This document shows, in pieces, positions 10,890 through 21,546 of a DNA stretch of 64,000 bases (position 1 is its first letter; each line of letters starts with the position of its first letter). The translations under genes and the position numbers were made by a program. The DNA lies in assembly GCF_910592395.1 (NCBI RefSeq), contig NC_088308.1, positions 27,977,501-28,041,500 on the forward strand, given 5' to 3'. The stretch is from Lineus longissimus (taxonomy: Eukaryota; Nemertea; Pilidiophora; Heteronemertea; Lineidae). Below the pieces are notes generated by a model. That model saw only the letters and a list, made by a program, of their open reading frames with translations. It ran no database searches and was not told the DNA's origin.

Positions 10890-13800
10890 ATGAGTTATCC
10901 ATATGGAGGTCCTGGGTTTGGACAAGGAGCACCAGGCTACCCAGGAGGAGGTTATCCTGCTCAGGGAGCATATGGATCAGCGATGCCACCACAATCCAAT
11001 GCTGGTGGCTACCCTGGGGCAGCACCAGGCTACCCAGCTACTGGGGGACCAGGATACCCTGCAGCTGGAGGACAAGGCTACCCAGCCCCTGGTGGCCCTG
11101 GTTACCCAGCACCGGCACCAGCTCCAGGCATGCCAACCCCAGGATTTGATGTAAGTTCAATTTACATATTTGTGATTACATTTCTTGCCTTGTGTAGAGT
11201 ATACAGCAGTGGACTCCTATAAATAACCAGCTTCAGCAGTTCTGGCACTTTCTGCTTTGTTGCAGCCTTACCTTGCCGCTGAGTCTACTGGTGTCCTCAA
11301 AGAATTTGCTCAATGATGCTGATAAAATTATTCATAACAGATCTCTGAGCTCATAACAATATGCTTTGTAGTCTCTCTCCCCTTATTGATAGTGACAGCT
11401 TATGTTTTACAGGCCCCTGGAGGAGGGATGCCAATGCCAGGAGGCAGCCCTTACCCTGCCTCAGACCCTTATGGAGCCCCACCACCTCAGCAACATATGG
11501 GATTTGGAGTGAGTAGATTTCAAGAACAATTTGTGAGTGTGACAATGTAAGAAAGAATATCTGATGATCTCCTGAGAAAGTCAAGGCACACACTTGGTGT
11601 TTTAGGGTCCGGTGCCAGCCTGGTTTGTAGCCTCTGATACATGTCAATGCACAAGGACTTCCGGGGCTAATAAATTAACAAGATCGATCTTTATATAACA
11701 TCTTTAATGATAACAAAATTACAGCTCTTGGTCCTCGCAATTTCTCTTCACCATTCTTATCATAAACATATGTATCTTTGCCTCCCGTTAATATTGGATC
11801 AGCCTCCCGGAGTAAGTGATTTTAAGATATATGCATCATTTTACTTTGTACGTAACCCTTGAAGAAAATATGCCACGGGATAATAAAATCACAATTAGAT
11901 CTGGTTTGTTGACAGCAGAAGAGCATTTGTTCCTCTGTTTCTGCTAATGTGCTCTGCCTGCACCTAAATCTTGTCTGATCAACGTCCAATTCCTCTGTCA
12001 AACATGTCACTTTATAAGTACCAGAACCTCAGACCTCTTATCCTGAATGACAAGTGGTGAAATAATGCTTTAATGTTGCATGTATAGTCTTCAGAATTGA
12101 ATTTTACCAGTGAAACCTTCAAAGTTGTTCTTCAGGAGTTAGATATTTCTTTCCAATGTTTTTCTGTGTCTTTTTTAAATGTTGTTTCATAGAGCTGATG
12201 TGACACGAAAATACTGTAGTTTGAAGGATTTTTACAGTTTGATCATGTCATACAAAACCATAATTCGCTCAGTGTGTATCACAATCCATACCTCTCCCTT
12301 GCAAACAATACAGTCCTATTGAAAACATGACAGCCTGCATATATTTGTCATCTCAATTCTCATCTTATATTGTTTCAACAGAACCCATACTCTTCCTCAG
12401 TTAATTTCCTCAGACTGTGCACAGACTATACACACCATCCATGCATGGTCCCCCATGGTCACTTATGAATGTTGTGGCTCACTGGTCTTCATTTGATTGC
12501 TGGCTATTTATGCACTAACCAAATGAGTTGACAATCCCATGACTTATTACTTTTGGACCACTTAGATGTACTAGCTAATTCCATTAATGAACCTCATGAA
12601 TATGTATACAATGCTCTTGTACATCAATTGACATTGGGCCCAAATTAGATCACCCATAATTTTGTTAATTTTGTTAACTGTTTATAAATTTGATTTTGGT
12701 GATTTTGTTTACTCTTTGTTTATTTTGTGTTGGTATACTGTAATTGCACCAATCCTAGACTCCTGCTCTTTCACCACAGCCTTGGATTCCTGCTAGTTGT
12801 TCTGGTCTCTTGAAGTAGTTACTGCCTACCAAGATAACCCTACTTTTTTCCTGCCTAACTTAGCATAGAATACAGTCTCATGTCGGCCTCGTAATCCTAT
12901 CTTCTGTCACTGACATCGCCTCTAACAGCTGTTTATCAAGCCTTGATAATAACTGGACATTCGCCTTGTTCTGTCTTAGAATAACAAACCAATGTTGCTT
13001 TTATAGCTGAGTGACTCTAAAGTGCAGGTCTTTTAACAAATAAACTAGTCGGGAACTAGTCGTTCAGTCTCAGTTTCAGAATAATCATTTGGATGGAAAT
13101 AATTGGTAGAAACTACCTGGGCCGATTTCATGCACCCAGCCCAATTGAACTTTCACAAGAAGTTTTAGTGTGGTAAACAGCTGGGGTTTCTTCTCCATTA
13201 TTCTTGGCAATGTTTTTGTTACAGGGTGTAGCAGTTGCTGCTACTGCTGTCTCTGCTTTCCACGGCATGCCTACTCCCGAGTCAGCTAGCTATTCTCCCA
13301 GTCCATATGGCGCTCAGCCCCCGGTATGTATCTGGGGCATTCCAAAAGTGTGATGTAGCTTGTAGGATTTTTCGTTTGGTACATTGTATCGTTTAATCAA
13401 ATAACTTTTGCTGTGAATCATGAAGTGTTAGCATTTTCATGACTGTTAGGAAAAGTAATTTAGCAACAATTATTTGATGTATACAAGCTTGTGTCTGAAG
13501 CGCAAACCGTTCCCATTTCTGGCCTGCCAAACTTGTTCTTTCTGGAATGAAGGTGTTATTCACCAAAGCAATACGTCTTGGAGATCAGAGCGAAAAGGCC
13601 TGAATGTCAGTATGATCAATCCCCTCAACTGGAGGCCAGGTGTAAAGAGACAAGAACCCATCTCCAGTGCTCTCTCTCTTCCCCAATCTACCTGATGTCT
13701 AGCTATCTTCTCATGATGGATATGGAATCCGGATTATGGCAGTATCCCAATCATGCAGCGTTGAAACTTAGTGCTGACAGTAGATTTGCAGGAATGCCTT

Positions 13801-16800
13801 CTGGTAAAACAAACAATAGATAGTTCTAAACATGAAGCTTTGATCATACAAACAAAGATGTCAGTGTCCAGCAAATTATGAACCTCTGCCATTGTCGTCC
13901 TAATTGGGGCAAGGAACCCTAAATCCTATTACCAGTACTACCGGCACTGTGCACACCTTCAGTTGAAAGAAGTTCAACAAATATGTTGTTATGATGTTTT
14001 CTAAACACTATATTTCTTCATTTTCCTTTGGTTGATGGCATGATTTCCTTCTTCACAATATCAACTCCACATTTTCTAATTCTATTGTGGTTTACCACTG
14101 TTGATATTTCACATGTAGCATTTGGCTGTCAGTTTTCATTATACCTTGGTCAATGAGGATGGTAACATCATCTATTGAAGACGGTTCATTTGGCCACACT
14201 GTTTATAATCATTTTGCCATTGCAGGTAACCAACCATCTCTTCTACGTTACACTATCGATTGAATTTCCTTGTTTCCAGGCGCCAGCTCCAGGCTACCCT
14301 GCAGCAGCACCACCACCAGGGCCAGGGATGCCCACGCCCAGTTATGGGGGACCACCAGCCCCTGGAGGCTACGCCCCTCCTCCCTCCCACTCCCCACAGC
14401 CACCATACGGTAGCTCGCCAGTACCACCACCAGTTCAAACTCCAGCCTACCATACACCTGTACCTCAGACCCAACGGGGCCCATCACCACAACCCCCAAC
14501 AAGTCAGATGAGTGGGATGTCATTATCAGGAGGGACGTCAACAGCAGCAACATCAAAGGCAGCTCCTCCCAAGAAATTGGTAAGTTGTTTAGCCTCAGTC
14601 TTTGCCTTGGCCATATCGCTACAAGATCAGTCCCAAAGGAATTCTGAAAAGCCTAAACTTATGTCAGCCTGCAACATGCTGTATGTTTTTGGTTCCTTTC
14701 AGACTCAAGGGACTGTTACCCCAGCAAAAGGTTACAGTAACGCTGATGTTGAGGCTGATGCCAAGATCCTCAGAAAAGCCATGAAGGGACTTGGAACAGA
14801 CGAGAAAGCAATCATTGACGTCCTGGCACATCGTACAAGTGCTGAGAGGCAGAAGATAGGGCAGATGTTCAAGACGCTCTATGGGAAAGATTTAGTAAAG
14901 GATTTGAAGAGTGAATTGGGCGGCCATTTTGAGGATGTAGTTGTGGCGCTGATGATGCCACCAGATGAGTATGACGCCTACGAGTGTCGCCGAGCTATGA
15001 AGGTTTGTCTCATAGAGTCGTTCGAAGCAATGTCTCAGTACTGAGAGTTTCAGCTGTGACATATGGACTGGGCTCTGCTGATTTAAGTCTTCATCAGAAT
15101 GCAGATATGGACACATTGTAGGCATTATCGCAGATGAAAACATAGTTGTCTTATATGGCTGTATAGTTCTTTTTGGCTATGTCAATGGACTCATTGACAT
15201 CATTTGAGCCTTGGTTTCTCTGTTCAATAGGCCAGTATTATGCCGATTGGATTTGAATACACCAAACAGCTACAAGAATATCTCATCTCTTCCATTCCAG
15301 GGAGCTGGTACTGATGAAAATGCCCTGATCGAGATATTGTGTACTCGCTCTAATGCCGAGGTTCGTGCTTTAAAACAAGCTTTTAGAGCTGGTAAGTTGC
15401 AGCACATTCTAGAGATTAGTTTATTGTGTGTCTAAAAAGTGAACCTTGATCTTCAAAGTACATTTCTTTTTGAATGATTTAGCTTTATTTGTGCATTGTT
15501 GTGTTGAATCCCTTTTACAGTTTAGAAAGTGGAGAAGAACCCCCCAATGGAGTAAGTCTACCAGTAAAACTTGAAATAATAGGGTTTCTGTAACAAAATA
15601 TGAAATGAACCTGCAAGGAAATCCTGTCATTTCATTTGGTATTTCTAGAGTTAATTCATCTACTTTCAGTGATTGGTAGAGATTTAGAAAAAGACCTCAT
15701 ATCTGAGACGTCAGGCCACTTCAAGCGCCTAATGGTGTCTATGTCAAATGTGAGTTGTCTCGTTGTTTAGTTCCTGGTGGAATTTGATTCATGTTATCCC
15801 ATTTGTATCCTAGTTTTATGACACATATCACTCACAATTTGGATTTGCCTTGCTTGCACCAACACATTGATGTGATGGAATCTCATTGGCACGGTAAAAC
15901 AACAAAGTAGGGTCTTAATCTATCTGTATATGCCTCATCTTTAGTGAGTAAATTTTCAAGCAGAACAGCTTCATTTCAGCTCTGTGTTTGAGTTAGTATG
16001 AGCGTCTTATGAAATAAACTGCTGGGCATTAAGGCTGTTAATAGGCTTAGGTGACCTGTTCTTCTACTAAGATCAAACACTTTGCCAATTTAGGGGGCGA
16101 GATCTGAAGAGCCTACTGTGAACCAGGCAAAAGCAGCCCAAGATGCAAAAGCTTTATATGAAGCCGGCGAGAAGAAATGGGGGACAGACGAATCCAAGTT
16201 CAACGCCGTGCTTGCCTCGCAGAGTTTCCAACAGTTACGTGCAGTGTTTGATGAGTATGAAAAGATCTCGAGAAAGACCATTGAGCAGGCAATAAAAAGT
16301 GAGATGTCCGGTGATTTGGAAAGGGGCATGTTGACAATAGGTAAGAGAACATGATCATATTGGAATACTATTGTGGTGACATTCTAATCATGTTAGGTAA
16401 TCAGCCTGTATTATGTCACAGTGGTAATGTTAAGCTTGACATGTGTACTACATTGGAAAGAGACTCCCAATTAAATGGTACTAGGTATTCACGTGTTGGC
16501 TCATGTATTGTTACCCATTCATGCTCTAACTGACCTGATTAACTGGCACAAATGAGGGAAAATAATTCCTGTCAGTTCACTATGTCATAATCTTTTGTCC
16601 CTTGAGCCTCATTTGTGGCTTGAATGAATCCTATTCCCAGTCGCCTTACAGTGAACTGAAACAGTGTAATGTGAATTCATGAATCGCAACTACTCTTTCC
16701 CTCAATGTTCAGCTCCTGCTGTAGAATGGTGTAAAACTGGAGCATAATTTGTTCATATTGATCAATGTCCTCCCTATTTCAGTGAAGTGTGTGAGAAACC

Positions 16801-18620
16801 TTCCCTTGTACTTTGCTGAGGCTCTTTACAATGCAACCAAGGTGAGTCAAGTGTTAACTGCACACTCATTCATTCACAAGTCTCATATTCTTTCAGTTAA
16901 ATTTGTGCGGAATCAGCCAGGTTACTTTGCTGAGTTACTGTATAAGTCGATGAAGGTAGGTCTGTGATTTATCAGCCTTGCTTCCTGAGATTTTAGGACT
17001 CTACATCTAACATGAGCAATTATGGTTTAACTCTTCAGCCCGCTTTTGGTATTGAGTGTTTAGAACTCTCCATCTAACCAAAGCCACTTTGACCAGTTGT
17101 GCAGAATTTCAGAGAGCACATGTTACGCAAGCACCCAGTGTGGTTTTGATGGATGTGATGTTCGTATCAATTTCTAAAAGCAAATGTGAGTTATATTTCA
17201 ATGTCTAACACAGCGCTCTAGTCTGCAAGAGATCTCCTCGCATTACTTCACCCACCCAACCCTTCACCATAAACAACTTCACAAAAGTCAAGATTTGGTT
17301 ATTTTTGTTTGCAATAGCCGTTTGTGCCAATAACTGAGTTGGAAACAGATCAAAAGCTTCATTTTACATCTCATTGTCGGGTTTGCAGTTTGGCCAAATT
17401 ATTTGGTTTCTAGGCATCTCTGGATGGATGCAATATGGTGTGGAAGTTTCTTTTCTCTGGCTTGGTCCCTTGTTGAAATTTTATTTGGTGGGCCGACTTG
17501 TTCCAAACGCTTCCTTTCAAAAGAACTAATTTTACCTGAGACATTGTTGTTCATCTTTGGGTGATTTCATTCAAGCCTATGAATTTTGTTTGTGTGGGTA
17601 TAAATGATACGAAAAAAGTTAACTTTTCCGCTCTTTGCTTTGAATAACTGATAGCTTTAGATAAGATCCTAAAATCTAGTTGTAACAAAGTGAAGTCCAA
17701 TGCTGATAATTTACACGTAGAACAGTTGATGCTAACCTGTGGCTAAGTTGATGAGCCACATCTATTGTTAATATTTGTTTCTATCTAAGGGTTTCGTAAC
17801 TGATAAGTCTGTTGTGCCTTATTCCTCTTCTCACTGACCACTTTCTGTCTGTCTTTTATATTTGGTGAATTGATAGTCACTACACCACCATTCTGTCTCG
17901 TCATTTCCTGCTAAGAATGCTGAACTAGATATCTGGTGAAAACATTGCTAGAGAATGTCCTCACTTCCAGGTTCTGTTATGAACCTAACCTCAAACCTGC
18001 ATGTGATGCACATAGTTTTGTTACAACCTGACCCCAAAAACTGAAGCAACCTTAACAGTGTCCTACCTGTTGATTGAATTTGAGTGTGCTTTCTTTCCCA
18101 GGGGTTGGGGACCGATGATAAGACCCTGATCCGTGTGATTGTGACAAGATGTGAGGTGGACATGGTGCAGATCAAACAGGAATTCCAGAAGCAATACCAC
18201 AAGTCATTGGAATCCTTCATCAAAGTAAGTAATGTATCATTCAACAGCATGAGATTGAGGTTAGAACTTGAGCCTTATTACCTGTGATCAAGAAATCTCA
18301 CCTCCTTGCAAATCTCCACCCAGGATTTGACAATGGATACTTCACTGGAAAGGGTGGTCTTTTATGGTAGTACATGTATATCAACTTCATCTACTGGTGT
18401 AATGATGTAGTGGGCTCCATGCAGTGAAATTGCCAAGTGTAAAAAACACTTGTGACGGTTGAAAGAAATAGCCTACCAGTACACCAACTGCTGGAGTATT
18501 GTTGATACCTTGCTCGAGTGGTTTTATAAAAATTCTCCTGTAACTTTTCAGGGTGATTGTTCTGGCCATTACAAGCGAGTCCTGATTGCCCTTGTCGGAG
18601 GAAACCCATGGGTGAAGTAA
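10890..18620 (+). CDS. Annexin with long Gly/Pro/Tyr-rich N-terminus (A7/A11-like)
   Basis: Calcium-dependent phospholipid-binding protein; A7/A11-type annexins act in membrane fusion, repair and vesicle tethering. Exons: 10890-11150 (coding part; acceptor at 10878), 11413-11508, 13225-13323, 14280-14579, 14703-15002, 15301-15391, 15670-15749, 16094-16340, one of 16783-16841 or 16897-16955, 18102-18224, 18552-18620. All frames join, giving 574 residues. Residues 1-252 are low-complexity GYPA/GGPGYP/PAPG sequence starting MSYPYGGPG. Four annexin repeats follow, with calcium loops GLGTDE (about 281), GAGTDE (353), KWGTDE (438) and GLGTDD (512). Each has the paired acidic residue 40-42 positions on (SELGG, SETSG, SEMSG, GDCSG), so all four type II sites look intact. 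The protein ends in VGGNPWVK. A noncoding first exon must lie upstream. Family certain; A7 versus A11 undecided. Confidence 0.96.
11803..11811 (+). other. Candidate 9-nt microexon of the annexin gene
   Basis: CCTCCCGGA is flanked by AG (11801-11802) and a strong donor gtaagt (11812-11817). It would add Pro-Pro-Gly in phase 0 between exons that end and begin in phase 0 and encode the same kind of Pro/Gly sequence. The upstream polypyrimidine tract is mediocre. It is not needed for an intact protein, so it may be a cassette or a chance match. Confidence 0.35.
16783..16841 (+). CDS. Annexin alternative exon a (end of repeat 3 to repeat 4)
   Basis: A 59-nt exon between tttcag and gtgagt. With the preceding G it encodes [20 protein letters not shown], the linker from repeat 3 into the first helix of repeat 4, directly before GLGTDD. 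It enters in phase 1 and leaves in phase 0, exactly like its neighbour at 16897-16955. 13 of the 20 residues match that neighbour. The reading frame downstream is restored only if exactly one of the two is used. Confidence 0.93.
16897..16955 (+). CDS. Annexin alternative exon b (tandem duplicate of exon a)
   Basis: A 59-nt exon between tttcag and gtaggt. With the preceding G it encodes [20 protein letters not shown]. It ends in SMK, so the repeat 4 loop becomes the canonical MKGLGT; exon a gives TKGLGT. Conserved splice sites, open frame and intact annexin pattern argue that this is a working exon and not a decayed copy. The intron from exon a (16842-16896) is only 55 nt. Confidence 0.92.
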
Positions 18621-19996
18621 GCAGCTTATACTGGCAAACATCGTGACAACTGAACAGCTTACACTAGGATCAGGATGAGAAATGACTAGAATGACTGCAA
18701 CTGAAAATGTAAAATGACTTGATGAGCGTACCTGCATACCTCCAGTGAGAATACTTTAGGTGGCAGACTTGCATTCACCCTAGTTGGGTTTGGCTGCAAA
18801 GAAGTTATTTTCTTGCTCGGTTTTGGAATGTTATGGTGCTTTACTATGATACTTTAGTTCTGTAGTCAAGAGGTCCTTGGCCAGTGCCTTACACTGTTTG
18901 CCTTCATTACTCTTCTCTATTTGGGAGAGATTTGTTTGCTGAACCTCTTTTCTAGAGGGTTAAAGTATAAGTCGGATATGTTTAATATATAATTGTTTGT
19001 TGCACTGCACATTTCTATAAGATACATGTACAAACCAGGATTCGAAATTGACTGGATAGTCTGTGTTTTATAAATGAATACATGGATGTACCTGATGTAT
19101 TCATATTTAAATTCTAAAATTTTTGCTTTGAAATCATGATAATTGAGTCTCATAAAACGGGTCATTGTTGTAATTTGCTTCTCAATACATGTACTTTAAA
19201 CCCAGAAATGTTACGAGTTTAGAATACATGTACATGGACATCTTATTTCTTCAGTCATTCATGGCATTACATTTATTGTGGTCCAACATACAAAGTTGCC
19301 CAGAGTTTTTCAGTTGTGCATAATATCGTTGATAATATGCTTACAGGCTCTCTAAATAGTTGCTTTTCATCAAAGTAATTCATATTCATATTTATATAAA
19401 TATATTTCTAATGTTATAAAGAGCTATATTTACTAAGTGGCAGAAGCATCTTTGTCATTAGAATAGGGCTTCCCTCTTCATCACACAAGCCATTGGTTTT
19501 AGTTCTGTAGGACTAAATGTTAGTGAGTTCTATCATTTTAAAAAATTGCTCTGTACTTACTCTCCATATTGATTTTATGTATAACCTCTTCACAAAGGGC
19601 CTGTCCATAAAGTATGTACGCACTTCATCATCAATTTTTGGACTGCCCTGTTCACATCATATCTTATACCCTCTAGCCGTATCCATGGCCATGTAGGCTC
19701 ACACATCAGTAGAGTATAAGGGTAGGTGTAATAACCAGGCGTCATTTTTTAATTTGCTGAAACACTAATCCTCATATGCCATGTCCTTATTATTCTAAGT
19801 GTAGACAGAACCACGTTGCATACCTAGAGTCGTTGGATAGGGCAGATAGAGATGTGGAAAATTAGTGGATGTGCTTAATCTGTGTGAATACACCGAGTAT
19901 TCATTCTAACAATATTGTATGTGATGTCAAAGACATTAATGTATAAAACTCTTTATTCTAATGTTATGTTATTCCTGAAAGCTTATGTGTAATAAA
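18621..19996 (+). other. Annexin 3' untranslated region with AATAAA at 19991
   Basis: After the TAA at 18618-18620 there is AT-rich sequence without coding potential. An AATAAA at 19991-19996 is the likely polyadenylation signal, giving a 3' UTR of about 1.4 kb. No other clear element was seen. Confidence 0.65.
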
Positions 19997-20111
19997 ATGA
20001 TGCTTCTGGATAATATTTCATAAACAGTCATGTTTAGTTCCTCTCTGTCTTTTGTGTCCCAGTTTATTTCTTCCACCTGGATGTGACTGAAACTAATAAA
20101 GACGACCCTGT

Positions 20112-20657
20112 TCAGTCTCTCCAGCATAGAATAAATCTCTCCTGGTGGAACACAGCTTTTGAACACAGACATGAGTGGATCGGTAGTTTCATCTCAATTG
20201 GATTCTTGGAGGAGCTGGATAAGGGTGTCCAGTTATCTTTGCTGTCGAGCTCATTCATTGGTCTGCTTTGAGATGAATTATGAGGTGTGGATCTGCTCGT
20301 GCTGCCCTTGGCTCTGGGTTGAACACCATTTGTTATATCGCCAGGTCTGGTTGTGACGGTATCTGCAATCTCATCAGGTCTGGTTGTGGCAGCACCAATC
20401 GATCCATCTATCAATGTTGGCATTTGTAAAGCGATCCGTTGCTTTACTCAGAAAGAAATATTAGACACATTACGATCTAATAATATTTCTTTCGGAGTTA
20501 ATCCTAAGCCAAAAAGTACTCGGACATCGGATTGAGAAAAAAAAAGTTGTAATGTCCTTTCCCAGCCACCGTAGATTTGAACCGAAACGATTGGGGGCGA
20601 AAAGGTCAGGGAGCGAAACCACCGGATACCACATCGCCGTATGCACATGCGCTCCAC
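20112..20657 (-). other. Unrecognised antisense open frame with one internal stop
   Basis: On the minus strand two open stretches (20657-20448 and 20423-20112) lie in the same frame, separated by a single TGA at 20448-20450. The combined frame is 182 codons. An AATAAA follows on the same strand near 20065-20070. No family is recognised. A central part (VLFGLGLTPKEIL) faintly resembles helix-turn-helix segments of transposon proteins, which is too weak to name. It may be a broken transposon gene or a chance frame in the annexin-GBF1 intergenic region. Confidence 0.2.
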
Positions 20658-20661
20658 GTCA
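20654..20661 (-). promoter_or_regulatory. TGACGTGG motif upstream of GBF1 (UPRE-like)
   Basis: The minus strand reads TGACGTGG, which matches the core bound by XBP1/ATF6/CREB3-type bZIP factors in ER and Golgi stress responses. It lies about 890 bp before the GBF1 start codon and about 440 bp before the probable donor of its noncoding first exon. A single 8-mer is weak evidence. Confidence 0.3.
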
Positions 20662-20849
20662 CTCTCGATCTGTCGTCGGCGAGTTGCTGGAATATTTTAC
20701 GTGAATAAACCAGCAACCTTTCAAAATTTAACCTATTTACACGAAGATCAGCAGTAATACTTGGCACTTTACCTCGTTAGAATGACCACACTTTAGGTTT
20801 TGTTGGCAATCGAGACCTTCGAAGAGAAGACAGTTGAGCTCCAACAGGG

Positions 20850-21101
20850 AGGAAGCCATTTTTTACACTTCGACACTAGTAGGCTACATCTACATTTGAC
20901 TTTGTAGACGCATACTCGGATACTGTACACACTCCATGCAGTCCCTGACACGGCTCACAGGCATAGCATGCACTAGCAACAGTGCATAGGGCAAGAAAGA
21001 AGTCGATCAGATACGGGTCCGGATTGAAATGTTGGAGTAGTGCCTGCACTGGCCTATCCCTGAACTGAAGTGACATCCGGAGAGTTCATTCATTGTTCAC
21101 C
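20850..21101 (+). other. Probable GBF1 promoter and noncoding first exon
   Basis: The GBF1 start codon directly follows a splice acceptor, so a noncoding exon must precede it. The strongest donor nearby is gtaagt at 21102-21107. The stretch before it includes an AAAATGGC (YY1-type) motif on the minus strand near 20855 and an ETS-type CCGGA near 21080. The transcription start cannot be fixed. Confidence 0.4.
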
Positions 21102-21546
21102 GTAAGTTCTTCTTGTTTCAGAGTCAGACTTGGTTCGTGTACGGGCAGTGTGAGCGGTAGGCCGCTGAACCAGTTGATTGTGCTGTGGCAACATCATGCA
21201 GCAGCCCATTGCGGGGAGCTGGCCGACGTTTTGCTCGTCAATTCTCTGCTTACCGGTAGGCCTATTGATGTCAATCATGACATAAAAAATGAAGGTCCGG
21301 ATCAAGGGGGCATTGGGTGGGGGTACAACTCCCTATTTTCAGCATGGCATTGATGTTTTTGTCTAGGAAAAAAGCAAGAAAACTAATCATTACAATCTCA
21401 CTCTCAGATACCTGGAAAATGGATCTGATTCTGAGACGCAACAAGAATAGATAAATCCAGAAGCTTTTAAAGCAATGGTGAGATGGAAGATAATCAAGCT
21501 TATGCAGAGTTAGTAAATTAAATCATTCTGTGTTGTTCACTTTCAG

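Noticed and set aside
14220-14279. In-frame open extension upstream of the annexin exon at 14280, with CAG next to GTAAC at 14224
   Set aside because: The CAG at 14277-14279 gives the Pro/Gly sequence directly; the upstream stretch is hydrophobic and unlike the tail.
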